A stretch of 64,000 nucleotides of DNA, taken from Adineta ricciae. Lineage: Eukaryota > Rotifera > Eurotatoria > Adinetida > Adinetidae. The position numbers and the translations under genes are program-made. The notes beneath the pieces were generated by a model. That model was not told the DNA's origin, searched no databases, and saw only the letters and a program-made list of their open reading frames with translations. Shown piece after piece: positions 44,098 to 55,385 of this stretch; the first letter of the stretch is position 1, and the number at the start of each line of letters is the position of its first letter. The stretch is from NCBI GenBank assembly GCA_905250025.1, contig CAJNOJ010000095.1:124001-188000 (forward strand), given 5' to 3'.

Positions 44098-44693
44098 ATG
44101 AGTAAAGAAGAAGTCAGACAAGTGAGTCGAATAATTCATTTCAGTTTTATCGAAGTAGTACTGAGCAAATTGATTTAGCTGTTTGAAAAATTTGATAATG
44201 GCAACGGACATTTATCTTTGGCGGAAATTGAACGAGCCATTATTAATTTCTATCCGCAATTCGGTACGAATCGAAAGGCCATCCTTCGTGCGTACAAAGC
44301 GGCAGATACGAGTGGTGTATGTATTGTATAGAAAGAAAAAAATGTATCAAATCGATTGCTTTTTTTTCTAGAATGGCTTTGTTGAACTGAAAGAATTCAA
44401 CAAAATCGTTCAATTACTCAAACAATACGATACAATTAGCAAGGTTTTTGAAGAGTTGGATACCAACGATGATCACCGGATTAGTTTCCAAGAATTCAAA
44501 AAAGGTTTTGAACTACTTGGTGAAGATAATTCTGACGAAGAAAGTTTAAAAGAAGAATTCAATGCAATGGATTCCAATGATGGCAATTACGTTCTTTTCG
44601 ACGAAGTAAGTCGAACACCACCAGAGTATAAATTGATTCCTAATTGTCTCTGTATAGTTTTGTATGTACATGGCTCATCGGCAAATGCAGTAA
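44098..44693 (+). CDS. Four EF-hand calcium-binding protein
   Basis: Small cytosolic Ca2+-binding protein, likely a sensor or buffer. The start MSKEEVRQ is split by an intron before LFEKFDNGNGHLSLAEIE. EF-hand loops are DNGNGHLSLAEI, DTSGNGFVELKEF, DTNDDHRISFQEF and a fourth, DSNDGNYVLFDEF, which spans the last intron. The end, after splicing, is FCMYMAHRQMQ. About 150 residues. The pattern of four close EF-hands resembles calmodulin/calflagin-like proteins, but I cannot assign a specific name. The final exon (about 44658-44693) is needed to complete the fourth hand. Confidence 0.85.
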
Positions 44694-44948
44694 TACAAAT
44701 TCTCACGAAATCCACCGATAAACTTCTCTCTATTGATGTTGTTGTGTTCAGCGAATAAAAATAAGATAAAGGCACTATGAAATGGATTGCAAATCATACG
44801 CATCACTGGATACTTGTGTTCTTGGTACGATTTGATTCCGTCGTGCTCGATACACTCGGCATCCTCGAACGAAAACATTTCTTACTTGTCGTCGATATCG
44901 TGCCGATGAGATAAGAAACAAATAGAAAGAACCCTAAAGAAATTTCAG

Positions 44949-45815
44949 TCATACATTCATTAAATAGTCAACTTTATCTACCGAATAGTCCATATAGAAA
45001 AGTGAAATTGTGATTGCTCCGACCAGCTGAATAACAGCCCGATAAACAGCATCTTCTTTGCTAATATATACAACATATGAATAAATTCGTTGTAGAACAT
45101 ATGGCAGAGTCGTCACGACGAGAAAAGCAACGCGAACCATGATCATTGCTGTTAGTTGTTGATCAAGTTTTCGTCGACGAATCGGTATTTGTCTACGAAT
45201 AATACGACGAACATTTCGATAAGCTAATATAGCAAATAGCGTTGAAATTGTGATCGGTATCATTCCCGTTAAAAACAGATAGTACACGTAGGCAACATAG
45301 TTTACCATCCCAAGATCGTACAAATTGCAACCAGATGATGAGCGAATTTCAAAAAATATTGCCACCGGTATACCATGTAGAATCCAGAGAAGAATAACAA
45401 TTATGATCGAAACTTGTGCGGTTCTAGGTGAACTCAGTCGTCGTAGATATGGATGGTAACTGGTGGAAAAGTATTGATCAATCGCAGCGAAACAAACGAT
45501 ACTCAGCGAGATTAGGGTTGACGATTGAGCACACACTGAACGCAATTTACACCAAAGTAAAGATGTTTGTGTCAAGTCGTTCGCGAAGCCATTCATAGCA
45601 ATACGAGTGGTGAATGGAATCAGCATTTGAAAAAGATTCACAATCGATTCAGCTATGAGATAGGTCGTTGCCGGATTTCCCCGAAAGATTTTTAATTTCG
45701 TTAGGACAAAGATATTACAAAGATGTCCAGCAACGCCCGAGAAAAGAATGATAAAGCTCACATAGATCGTATATTGTTGAGAAGCAACCAGAATAGATTG
45801 TGCCAGCGATGGCAT
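44949..45815 (-). CDS. Rhodopsin-like GPCR (class A), intact
   Basis: Single-exon seven-transmembrane receptor of 288 residues. TM1 has GVAGHLCNIFVL (conserved Asn), and TM2 is LIAESIVNLFQMLI. A conserved cysteine precedes TM3 (WCKLRSVCAQSSTLISLSI); TM3 ends with an AIDQYFSTS motif in the DRY position. TM4 is IIIVILLWILHGIPV, TM5 ITISTLFAILAY, and the basic third loop is NVRRIIRRQIPIRRRK. TM6 is FLVVTTLPYVLQRIY, and TM7 ends LFYMDYSVDKVDYL in place of NPxxY. The ligand cannot be inferred. It is short, with almost no tails, as in expanded invertebrate orphan peptide-like receptors. A decayed paralogue lies just beyond. Confidence 0.85.
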   Translation of the reverse strand: MPSLAQSILVASQQYTIYVSFIILFSGVAGHLCNIFVLTKLKIFRGNPATTYLIAESIVNLFQMLIPFTTRIAMNGFANDLTQTSLLWCKLRSVCAQSSTLISLSIVCFAAIDQYFSTSYHPYLRRLSSPRTAQVSIIIVILLWILHGIPVAIFFEIRSSSGCNLYDLGMVNYVAYVYYLFLTGMIPITISTLFAILAYRNVRRIIRRQIPIRRRKLDQQLTAMIMVRVAFLVVTTLPYVLQRIYSYVVYISKEDAVYRAVIQLVGAITISLFYMDYSVDKVDYLMNV

Positions 45816-46340
45816 GATATAAAAATGGTGAAATAAGTCTCGATTATGACCTCATAAAAAAGAACTTTTAATTAAAAACAGCGTCATTTATCTGAGCTGT
45901 GTTTGTGTAATGTTTCTGACAGGAAAAAATACATGATGTATTTTGCAATTCACTCATGCAGTAAAAAAAGAAAATGAAATTCTCCGAGCGTATAATAATA
46001 ATTATTGAGGTTGCATAGGGTAAATTACTGCCTGTAATATACTTCCTGAAAATGATATCAGTTATTAGCTAGTGATATTCGGTTTCTAATAAGAGCAACG
46101 ATAATGTGAAGGATAAATAAGATAGTTTCAGTACATGAAGTTTAAATTAGTTGGAAAATCAAAACACCAGTTTATCTTCCGGCGAATGACAGCGTGTGAC
46201 TGGTTTCCTATCCTTAAGTCTTCAGCTGATTTTTATTCATCTAATAAACGAGGATAACCAAAACAGATGTTACAGTAGTGGAATCATTCAAGCTCCAGAT
46301 TATTTGATGCTGGCACAATTTGATAAGCATTATTAGTTGA
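45816..46340. other. Intergenic region
   Basis: About 0.5 kb between the intact GPCR and its decayed paralogue. It presumably holds the GPCR promoter on the minus strand. No gene recognised. Confidence 0.45.
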
Positions 46341-47180
46341 GTTAGCGTGTTTTATAACTGGTAACCGTTGAAAGAACAGTTTTATGAACACGGACTTCAC
46401 TTGTCCACGATATTCTGTTGACTACGAAGAGAAAGACATAAAATGTACCCTGAAAAGGACAATTCTGATGATGATGTTATCGTGAACACAAGTTGCTTAA
46501 CGGCCACGCGCAACTCATCAATTTCAGAAATGATTACATTCAAAGAATAACTGCACTGTAGGACGAATAGTGAAGATGAAAAATGTCACTTGGCTTAAAG
46601 CCATGGTAGTCAACTGTCGATCTAAATTTCGTCACCCGATCGCTATTAGCCGTCAAACAATACGGCGAATATTCTTGTAGGCAAATGCTACAAACACCAT
46701 AGATACTGTGATTGGTAAAACAACGGAGAAGAAACAAAAGTGTGATTTGATTCCGAAGAAAATCAAACGTGGAATGTAGTATATAATAACAATAATAGTC
46801 GTTGTAAAAATAGGACGATCAGCTAGTTTTAATGTACTCCATTGTCGTACATATGCCCGATAATTGGTTGATTAATAGTGATCGATATGCATAGAGCATG
46901 TCGATGATAGTGAAAGAAATATAAATACACCGACGACACTTTGCCATACCATACACCAGGTCAAGGGGTAGTTGAGTTCGAACATAACCGAAACTGATAG
47001 CACAAAGGCGTAATAGCAAGACAAGAACCAATAGAATGAAATTGCTAATTGAATCCACGATTGGAACGACAATATTACAAAAGTTTCCAACCAAATCAAC
47101 AAGTAGTACAGCTGGATAAACAAATATTGCATAGCATCGCCAACTAGATAGTATCTTCACCACTAATAATGACACTGACG
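46341..47180 (-). pseudogene. Decayed GPCR paralogue
   Basis: On the minus strand, pieces match the intact receptor at 44949-45815. An N-terminal part has membrane-like strings (YPAVLLVDLVGNFCNI corresponds to FSGVAGHLCNIF). Further on, a frame reads VFVAFAYKNIRRIV followed by RNLDRQLTTMALSQVTF, which matches the intact AILAYRNVRRIIRR and RKLDQQLTAMIMVRVAF. The pieces lie in different frames with stops between them, so the gene is dead. Boundaries are approximate. Confidence 0.75.
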
Positions 47181-47865
47181 TATCTTCAATGAAAATCTAT
47201 TTCATTACCCAGCGTGCATATTTTCAGCGGATCAAAGGATCATAGTTTTTGACGAAATAAAAATTTAGTTATTTAGCTTTTTGAGTCAATACCAATTTGT
47301 GATCATCGATCTTAGTATGCTCATAGAGAGCAGAACGATGTCTGTCAGGAAACATCCGAAGAAAACGACTGTGATATGTAATGACTTTTAACATTATTAG
47401 GAGAATATGCTACGTATTTCGTACTCATTCGTACGCTCTTAACGTTTTAAAGAAGGATACGTTTGTTCGCTTTGTATCTGATTTCTATTGCGTTACACAA
47501 TTAAGAGAAAAGTAGAATAGTTTATCGTTCTTGTAGTTATTTATATTATGAAAACCTCTCATTTGACCTTTATAGCACATTAGATTTTGTGGAATTGTAA
47601 TGACCTAAATTCTTTAGATCTGAAAGACGCTTTTCCAATTAATTAAGGCAGATTAACTTCTAAGACCATGACTTTGATGTCTGTCATAGAACGCACGATT
47701 CACGTATGAAATTCTACTGACGAAAAGCGACATATGATACATGAAATAGCTCAACATACATCCTAGAGGAGAATGTGAAAAAAACATGGCTTGTTTCATT
47801 CTTTTCATATTCATGTCAAACAAACTTGCCTCACCTGATGAAGACCATTGGTTGCTAATAATAGC
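47181..47865. other. Intergenic region
   Basis: About 0.7 kb, AT-rich, with no gene recognised. It lies between the GPCR pseudogene and the FAD oxidoreductase; an in-frame stop at 47836 limits the latter. Confidence 0.45.
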
Positions 47866-49419
47866 ATGTTAAATCTTACTTTCTGGCTGCAATACATTAG
47901 GGTTTTCCTATCCATTCTATGCATCTCTTTATACACATACATCAAATCACGTGTATTTGGTAATCGAAAGCGTGTGCCACCGCTATTCGATCGAAATTGT
48001 AAGATTGCTGTTGTGGGCGGTGGTATCGGAGGTGTAAGTGCGGCGTATGCCCTGCTACGCAGTGGTTATAAAAACGTTACAATATATGAAGCACGTGATA
48101 AACTTGGCGGTAACGCTAAAACGCATCTGTGGCAAAGTGATAGATATAATATTACTACCGGTCTTTCCGTCTTAGCATGGCCATTGATATTCCGTAATTA
48201 TATTCATTTACTCAATGAATTGAATATTCCTACGACAATGGTTGAATTGCCATTTTTTATTCATGATAAACAAAACAATAGCGTTTTTGCTCATGGGAAA
48301 CAATCTGCTGAATACAATACTGATCTAAAACGTTGGTCTCGAATGGTAAATACAGTTCGATGGCTTACTGAATATCTCAGTGGAAAAGACGCATCGCTGT
48401 ATCATTTCGCATTTCTCAATCCATTCAATTATATACCTATGCGATCTTTAAGCTTGTTATTTGGTGTATCCAATCGGTTTTGGCATCATGTTGTCGTTCC
48501 TATGTACGCTTCATCGTTTTTATCAACAAAATTATCGTTCATACCATCATCTATTCTTCCAACCATTGACAGTTTGATTTCATTGCAACCAAATCAAATC
48601 CCAACGATGCAAACATGGATACAAACATCGATCGATGTTTTCGATAAGATGACCCAAGGTGCAACAGTGAAAACCAATCATCCCGTAACCAAAGTTCGTA
48701 TCCAACGAAAATCCAATAGTCAAATCATGATTAACATCAATGAAGAGGACGTCAATTATGAACGAATTATTTTCGCTTGCAATGCTGATGCAACCGTAAA
48801 AGCACTAACGAGCGGCCGTACCAATATCTCTTCGTTATTGAAGCTGATGCTCTCCAATGTAACTTATGGTGATGATGACGATCTAAATCTTCTAGATGGA
48901 GTGATCCATCGCGATATAAACATTTTACCAGTGGAATATGCAAATGAACTACGTTGTAACTACGCGAATTACATTGATTTGAAATATGACTCGACCAGTC
49001 AGTTATATTATCATTATAATACATTTATTCTGAGTTCGTGGCTGCCAAATGTTCATGCAATGCTACAAGATAATCGAATTGAACATGAAACTATGGAACC
49101 GATGCTCGTGACTTATGCGCCCAACAATCAACCGGCCCCAAAGATTGATCAAAAGAAAATCTTCGGCAAAGTCGATAATCGTCGTGCTCATCCAAGTCTA
49201 TCATTTCGTAATCAAACTATTGCATTGTTAATGCGCTTAGTGCAAGGCGAGAATGGTATGTATTTTTGTGGAAATGCTGTCACGCCCGCAAACGGTCATG
49301 ATCTTTCGTTGATATCAGGGTTTGCTGTAGCGGAATTGATTGGTGCCAAATATCCATTCGGTGAAAATCAATCAGCATTACAAGATTTTAATCGATTTAA
49401 AAGAATGTGTGTGAATTGA
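47866..49419 (+). CDS. Intronless FAD-dependent oxidoreductase, membrane-anchored
   Basis: 517 residues in one exon. The N-terminus (MLNLTFWLQYIRVFLSILCI) is a likely membrane anchor. The FAD-binding Rossmann motif is VVGGGIGGVSAAYALLRSG with the following acidic residue in IYEARDKLGGNAKT, typical of the amine-oxidase/phytoene-desaturase-like superfamily. The C-terminal FAD contact is MYFCGNAVTPANGHDLSLIS. The middle resembles COG2907-type bacterial proteins more than animal monoamine oxidases. The substrate cannot be predicted. The first ATG after the in-frame stop at 47836 is at 47866. Lack of introns in an intron-rich neighbourhood makes horizontal acquisition possible, though some neighbouring genes are also intronless. 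Confidence 0.82.
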   Translation: MLNLTFWLQYIRVFLSILCISLYTYIKSRVFGNRKRVPPLFDRNCKIAVVGGGIGGVSAAYALLRSGYKNVTIYEARDKLGGNAKTHLWQSDRYNITTGLSVLAWPLIFRNYIHLLNELNIPTTMVELPFFIHDKQNNSVFAHGKQSAEYNTDLKRWSRMVNTVRWLTEYLSGKDASLYHFAFLNPFNYIPMRSLSLLFGVSNRFWHHVVVPMYASSFLSTKLSFIPSSILPTIDSLISLQPNQIPTMQTWIQTSIDVFDKMTQGATVKTNHPVTKVRIQRKSNSQIMININEEDVNYERIIFACNADATVKALTSGRTNISSLLKLMLSNVTYGDDDDLNLLDGVIHRDINILPVEYANELRCNYANYIDLKYDSTSQLYYHYNTFILSSWLPNVHAMLQDNRIEHETMEPMLVTYAPNNQPAPKIDQKKIFGKVDNRRAHPSLSFRNQTIALLMRLVQGENGMYFCGNAVTPANGHDLSLISGFAVAELIGAKYPFGENQSALQDFNRFKRMCVN

Positions 49420-49491
49420 AAGTTCTCGAACAGTAGAGTATTTGTTAGAAAAGATTAAAAACAAAAAAAATCACCAATAAAATAGACGTTT

Positions 49492-51417
49492 TCATAAGCA
49501 GATGTTAATTTGATGATTCGTATCACTAAATTCAACTTGAGCATGATCATCCAAGCCATTTAGTGCTTTATAATCGTCGAACCACGAAATAAACTGTTGT
49601 TGATTGATGCACGGATTCGATTCGTTGATTTTGACACTCAAATTGGTGAGTATGGGCAGTCTTCGAAGACAACATGGAAGAAATACGAATACATCATTTC
49701 TATCGTCTAATTCGAAATACAAAAACGATATTTGCGAAAAATGGGTGGTTATCTGCCGGAGAACATGCGTGACGTTATATGTCATATTTAATAGCGTCAC
49801 GATCGTCAGATATTTTACTGATGGTAACGGGTCCGAGATGTGTAAAGACGATGCTGTCAATCGGAGACTATCAACATTTGGCAGGATTTTTAGCATATCC
49901 GAAACTAAACTCAACCAAAGTCAGGCTAGAGTGAAACTTTTATCTTTTTTTACTTACTGAAATCTTTCGGATAGTTTTCGTCGGAGAGATAGACTGATTT
50001 AATTTGAGCGAGTGTCATCACCGAGAAAACTTGTTGAATATCGATCAGCATCGTCTCGAATTGATACGAAGCAAGATTATTCGACTCGAGCGAAAAGCAG
50101 AATACTTTGAGATTCGAATATACACGTTTTGGTGGAAGATCTTTCGAGGAAACATTCTCAAAGAAAGTGAATTGCATTTCGTCAACATTTTCATAATACA
50201 ATCTTGTGCTTTCCCAAGTATCAATCGGAGTGCTGGTTCGAAATTGTAGTCCATAGAAATGTGTAGGCAATCGATCTTCGTGAACCGGTAGTGTATACAG
50301 AAGTAAGCGTCTCTTGTGGATGGGCTCTGCGTAATATTCGATGACAACTGGCCACCGTTGCCAAAATAAACTATTGAATGGATGCATTAATTGCTCAAGA
50401 TCGATAGACGTATAACTCGGAATGTACGTTTCATCGATAAATAGACTAAATTTCTCTAGTTTTGGCAAATAAGTGGTAATAACTCGTTTCCAATTAGATC
50501 CGTCTACATAATCTTCCATATTGAAGGATGTCAATGTTAATTTAGTCAAGTGTGGTAATTGCCGAAGAAAACATTCCATTTCTTCGAATGCTATCCCGAT
50601 CAGTCTGACTGTTAAGTGAGTTAAATGTGCTATACGATTAGCAAGCCCATCGTATATCGCAAAGTCAAACCTTTGATAATCATCCGAGTAGCGATCGGGT
50701 GGATTTACACATGTGATAGAAAATTTTTCTATGTTAGGCAAACAACGAAGAAGTTTCGGTAAATCTTTCATAAGACAATCGCACAATTGTACATTTGTCA
50801 ATGAACTACTGATATCTAAAATGAGAGAAGTAAAGAAAATCATAAAAGAAAGATGACTTGCTCGTTATATTGTCCCCAAATTCGATTGTGTTGTAGATTC
50901 TCACTGTTAATCGCTCGAGTGACGTCAGACTAAAAAGAAACTGAAACATGTCGGAATGACAATCTGCCGTACATCGAAGATTGTCAGTAGTGAATATGTA
51001 TAACTTGTGAATATTGCTTGAATAGTTCAGAATTTTCATAATGTCAGCTGCTTTTGGGTCGTACAATGTTAGTGAGGTGATCTGAGAAAATATCTGTTTC
51101 CTTGTTGCAAAATCGAGCGGTATTTTGCCATCGTCGATGAGATAATTTGTCAAGCGTTCGTATGTATCAGATAAGACCAGACTACGAATTTGATGTCGTG
51201 CTGAGAATAGGATCGATTTGTAATACTGATCGAGGTCATACTTCGATAACGATTCGCTCAAACAAACTGTAACACATTGACTATAAAGAAGATTATCGAT
51301 ACGCGCGTTGAGGTTGTAGAAAGATTTAAATAAATCTTCGACATTGCAGTACGCAAATATTTCGACAAAAAGTTCGTTTGGTAGATGTTCGAGTTTTGCC
51401 ATAGATGAAACACTCAC
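49492..51417 (-). CDS. F-box protein with leucine-rich C-terminal region
   Basis: Probable substrate receptor of an SCF ubiquitin ligase. The N-terminal F-box is LEHLPNELFVEIFAYCNVED followed by LFKSFYNLNARID. The rest is a long chain of irregular leucine-rich units (LTSLERLTVRIYN, LPNIEKFSITCVN, LTHLTVRLIGIAF, LPHLTKLTLTSFN), as in large F-box/LRR families. Start 51417, or the ATG at 51402. Three exons: the first intron uses a GC donor (AGCAAGT context, near 50872) and ends at a TTTTAG near 50827. The second is near 49915-49965 and joins DFI to SDMLKILPN. About 590 residues. The end after HQINICL is at 49492. Target unknown. Confidence 0.82.
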
Positions 51418-51704
51418 TTACAACATTACTTTCGAGAAAAGACGCAGAACGAAAAGGCACGTGATTGCGAACGTAAAGGGCTAAAGGAGACGAAGACGGA
51501 TTTCAGTATTTTGTGAGTAATAAATCATATCCGAGGACCATACCATGCAGCAAACGTTGTGAGTCACGTTGTTACCTGATATTGTTGATTCCTACGTTAC
51601 GTATTTTAGATTTCAATTTTAAATGCGACATCTAGACGATGTTTTTTTTGTATTATTGAGATTTATTTATGAAAATGTAGAAAAGCAGACAAACAACGTA
51701 TGTT

Positions 51705-54700
51705 TCATACAAAAAACAGCACATCTGGAGCTAGATTTTTATTCAAAACAATTCGCTTGTTGAAATTCATTCCTTCTCTAAAAAAAAGTAAAAGAATGTT
51801 ACCAAATTGGAGGTGGCGGAAGGCAAATATGCTTACTGATTCGTCGTATTACATTTAGGCAAATAGCATTTCGTACGTTCAGAGAGTAAATTTGCATATT
51901 TGACAGGCGTTGGAATTGAGATAGCATCGGTAGTCCGTGCATATGTGAAACATAAAGCATAGGTTAGAAGTTGTATCTCATTCGGTTTAAGTCTATTATC
52001 ATCGTATAAAACATGATAATGAATTGGATGACTTGTTCCCTTCTGTAGACATGTAAAGATAGAGTATGATACAAAGCATGGTTTAAATGTATCTGTCTTA
52101 CCGTTGGATAGTTATGACTTTTCAGATAGAAATCACATGTGGCTGGATTGGTGATATCTGGTGAATCAATGACAGTACCAGCTTCGATATTTCTATTTGA
52201 GTTGGCTAGGACAAATCGAGTATGATGATTTCTGTTAACCACAATATAGGTTAAACATGGTTGATAGGCAGGAAACAATTCTACACAAGCCTCTCGTGTG
52301 GCCATAATTTCCTTCTCGAGTACCGGATCAAATTCATTCTCGGAAATACCATCACGGTAAATGACTATAGCAGTTGGAGCTACGTTATCATGCTTAACGA
52401 AATATTGATAAATTAAAGATTTCATAATATCTTTCATGTTGACGACGTATTCAATACGTTGCTTATGGTTAGACAAGAATTTATTTTGTATGTAGATTTC
52501 TTTGAAATATCGACTCGGTACATCATCAGCTGAAGCTACAGCGGTAACAATAGAACGCTGATCGTCGGGATCAGTGAGTGAATGCCGTAGATCAATCCCA
52601 ACATACATAATTCGCCGGCCACATGAAAAGAATCGTTCAATTTCCTCGCTAGAATAGACGTATCAGAACGGGATAATAGCTGGAAGAATTGATAACTTAC
52701 GGAACTTGTATAGTAGAGTTAATTCCGTTCAGTTTCGCGTTGATTTTAAGTAGAATGTTATCTAGTGTTGAGTTAGCATCTGATCTATGATCTTCTAATA
52801 CACGCTTAATAGTGCGTGGATTCAACATCTGTGTAATTACTCCGAATCCATCATCCAGTTCACACTAGAACATAACAATATCAAACAATCAAGAGAAAAT
52901 CTTTACTGAAAAAATATCTTACAAATTGTTTTATTTCACCATGTATTTTATCATTTATATTGCTATCATCAGATAAAATAACAATATAAAAATGACAGTC
53001 ATCATACTCTCGCATCACATTTTTAACATTATCCATCATTTTATCAACCGAGTAAAATTTATGACTGAATTCTACATAGAGAGCGCGTGCCGTACAGCTG
53101 ACACCTCGATAATTAGCAGCTTCCCTTAGTTGCTCATAGAACCTTTCAGCAGATCGCCTATCCAATGTCGAAGATAAATTAATCATACCCCATACAGATG
53201 GGAAAGATATTGGTTTGCAGAATTTCTTATCGATTCTATTTCCAAAAGTAATTGAGGGATTAGGTAGAACGCGAGCTGTTAGCTTGTGCATTTTTGTATC
53301 TATCTGAAATCCCCATGTAGTTGTCACAGAGTTTTGACGAAAACTTTGTTGTTGAAGTTTGTTGCAGACATCCTTGGTTTGTTGATAACGTTTGTCCGGT
53401 GGCAGAATCGCCGTGCGAGTTAGTAATGCTCTGTTTTCATCGCTTATTTTCTTCACTTTGACCGGTTCAACATCAACAACCTCCATGGGAACAACTAATC
53501 CATCTTGCATCTTCAGTATTGGTAACGATGGATATCTACATAATGAAGAGAGGGAGGCAGACTTCGTATCTATTCTAAATGTATTTCAAAATACAAACTT
53601 TAACGCTATTCCATATTGTTCGCGATAATAATCTGCTACGGTAATTGTTCGGTTACCTTTTGCAGTCCACTGAAAAGTTTGTTCCAATGCGGATGAACCT
53701 AAGTCGCTAATATCCTTCGTCATTAGTCGATTTCCAGCTTTCCAGCTGACGCGAACATCTAATGGTGAGAACAGAAACAGTTACATGGGAAAAAATCGAT
53801 AAGGATATTTACGTTTGCAGTGTTTTAGTAAAAACTCAATTTCATCCTTATAAAACCCAGCATTATTCTTCGAATCTAGATACTCTTCAACATTCTCCAT
53901 CGACAATTTCGATTCATGCCGATTTTGCGTCCGGTAATATCTACCGCATGGACTATAATGCATGACTTCACAGACGAAATCAAGAAATTTTTGTCTTCGT
54001 TGGAAAATTCCATGATTAACTATACAAAAATAAAACAAAAGATCATTTGATGTGATCATCGGCCTTTACCATCGAGGTTCATTAATAACTGGTGAGTGCC
54101 ATTTGCAAATACAAGACATGAATAAAAACCACGCCATACAGCCTTGCCCAAACCGAGATCCCAGTGATGCTGGCCATTAGATAGAGTTGGTTCTTTGAAA
54201 TATGTTCGATTATAGATAAAACCGGAATCCCCAGAACTATATGCATGGATAACAAGTGAGAAGATTTGCTGAATGTATTTCAACTGATTCTTGGTATCTT
54301 CAAGAGTATCGTTTGATACATAAAACTGTTTGAGTGATTTTAATAGATCTAAATCAGTTGGTCTGCCTGCTTGTTTGATGGAACATTGATAGTCTTCATA
54401 GCGACCCGCTGAATTCGGCGCTGAAAGTATTGTAATCGTTTCCTGAAGAAGATGCTGACGAAGGAAATAATTGCTCAATGAAAACCTACCGTATTAGTTA
54501 TGTTAGGCAATGGTTGATTGTAGGTAAATATCGTTGTCTGATTATCGAAAATGATTCGATTCGAATTGATTTCCGGATGTCTGTCACGAAACTTTTTCAA
54601 CCAAGCTTGATATAGAATTCTATAAATTTCATGAATAGAGAGAAGATAAACGAACGTTTCATTACTGTCGAAGGTTTCGTCGAATGATTTGGCATCTTTT

Positions 54701-55051
54701 GTTTCTTATCTCGATAGTATACCGATAAACCACACCCTCTTGAGGGAACTGCAAAACTGGGAAATAATTTACCAGAATTTCGATTTTTCGACCAAGTGTC
54801 CCCAATTCATCCGATTTTGCTAACCTGCTTAGTGATCTTTGTACAGGCATCACGTCGGATGATACGCTGGTCTTTGCTTCAGGTCCATCCATAACTTGAT
54901 TAGTCATCATCTCTGTCGGTACGCAATTCGCTTTCGCTTCTACAGACGAACATACCGTTGAGTTTAAAACTGGAATTGAAGGTGGAGGCGGTTCGTATTG
55001 TTCAGGACGCTTTCGTCCTCGGCCACGTCCTTTACTTTGCGATGATGCCAT
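51705..55051 (-). CDS. Argonaute protein A
   Basis: AGO-clade small-RNA effector. The N-terminus is RG-rich (MASSQSKGRGRGRKRP), followed by ArgoN, linker and PAZ regions (HHWDLGLGKAVWRGFYSC; YSPCGRYY). MID (FCKPISFPSVWGMINL) and PIWI regions follow. Catalytic residues of the slicer tetrad are present: Asp in MYVGIDLRHS, Glu in KQRIEYVVNMKDIM, Asp in [13 protein letters not shown] and His in [12 protein letters not shown]. The last exon, after an intron whose donor abuts a TAA in frame, encodes EGMNFNKRIVLNKNLAPDVL ending in FFV, which fits the family C-terminus. Start at 55051; an in-frame ATG at 55075 is an alternative. About ten exons. It is the downstream member of a tandem pair with 55386-58905. 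Guide class unknown. Confidence 0.88.
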
Positions 55052-55385
55052 ATTTATTATTTCAGTGAATATCAAATCGATTGTGATTGAATTTCACTTT
55101 CTTACAGCCTTTGAATATTTTTCGACGTTCCAAGACAAAAAATTATTTGTCAATTCTTTCTTATTTCTATAATTAAGAAAAACAAAGATACGACTTTTCA
55201 ACAAATGAAAATTTCTGGTTGTTTCCACGTATATGATTACCTTCGACAACAATAAAAAGAAACACAAGATACTGCGTGATAAGCTTGTTTTTATTTCACG
55301 ATGGTAGTGTATAAAATGTACGGTTATTGCTTATTATTAGTGCGATGGATATAAATTTAAGGAAAAATAGGGTAAAATATATAAA
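55052..55385. other. Spacer between the two Argonaute genes
   Basis: About 330 bp, very AT-rich, containing the 3' end signals of the upstream Argonaute and the promoter of the downstream one. No gene seen. Confidence 0.45.
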
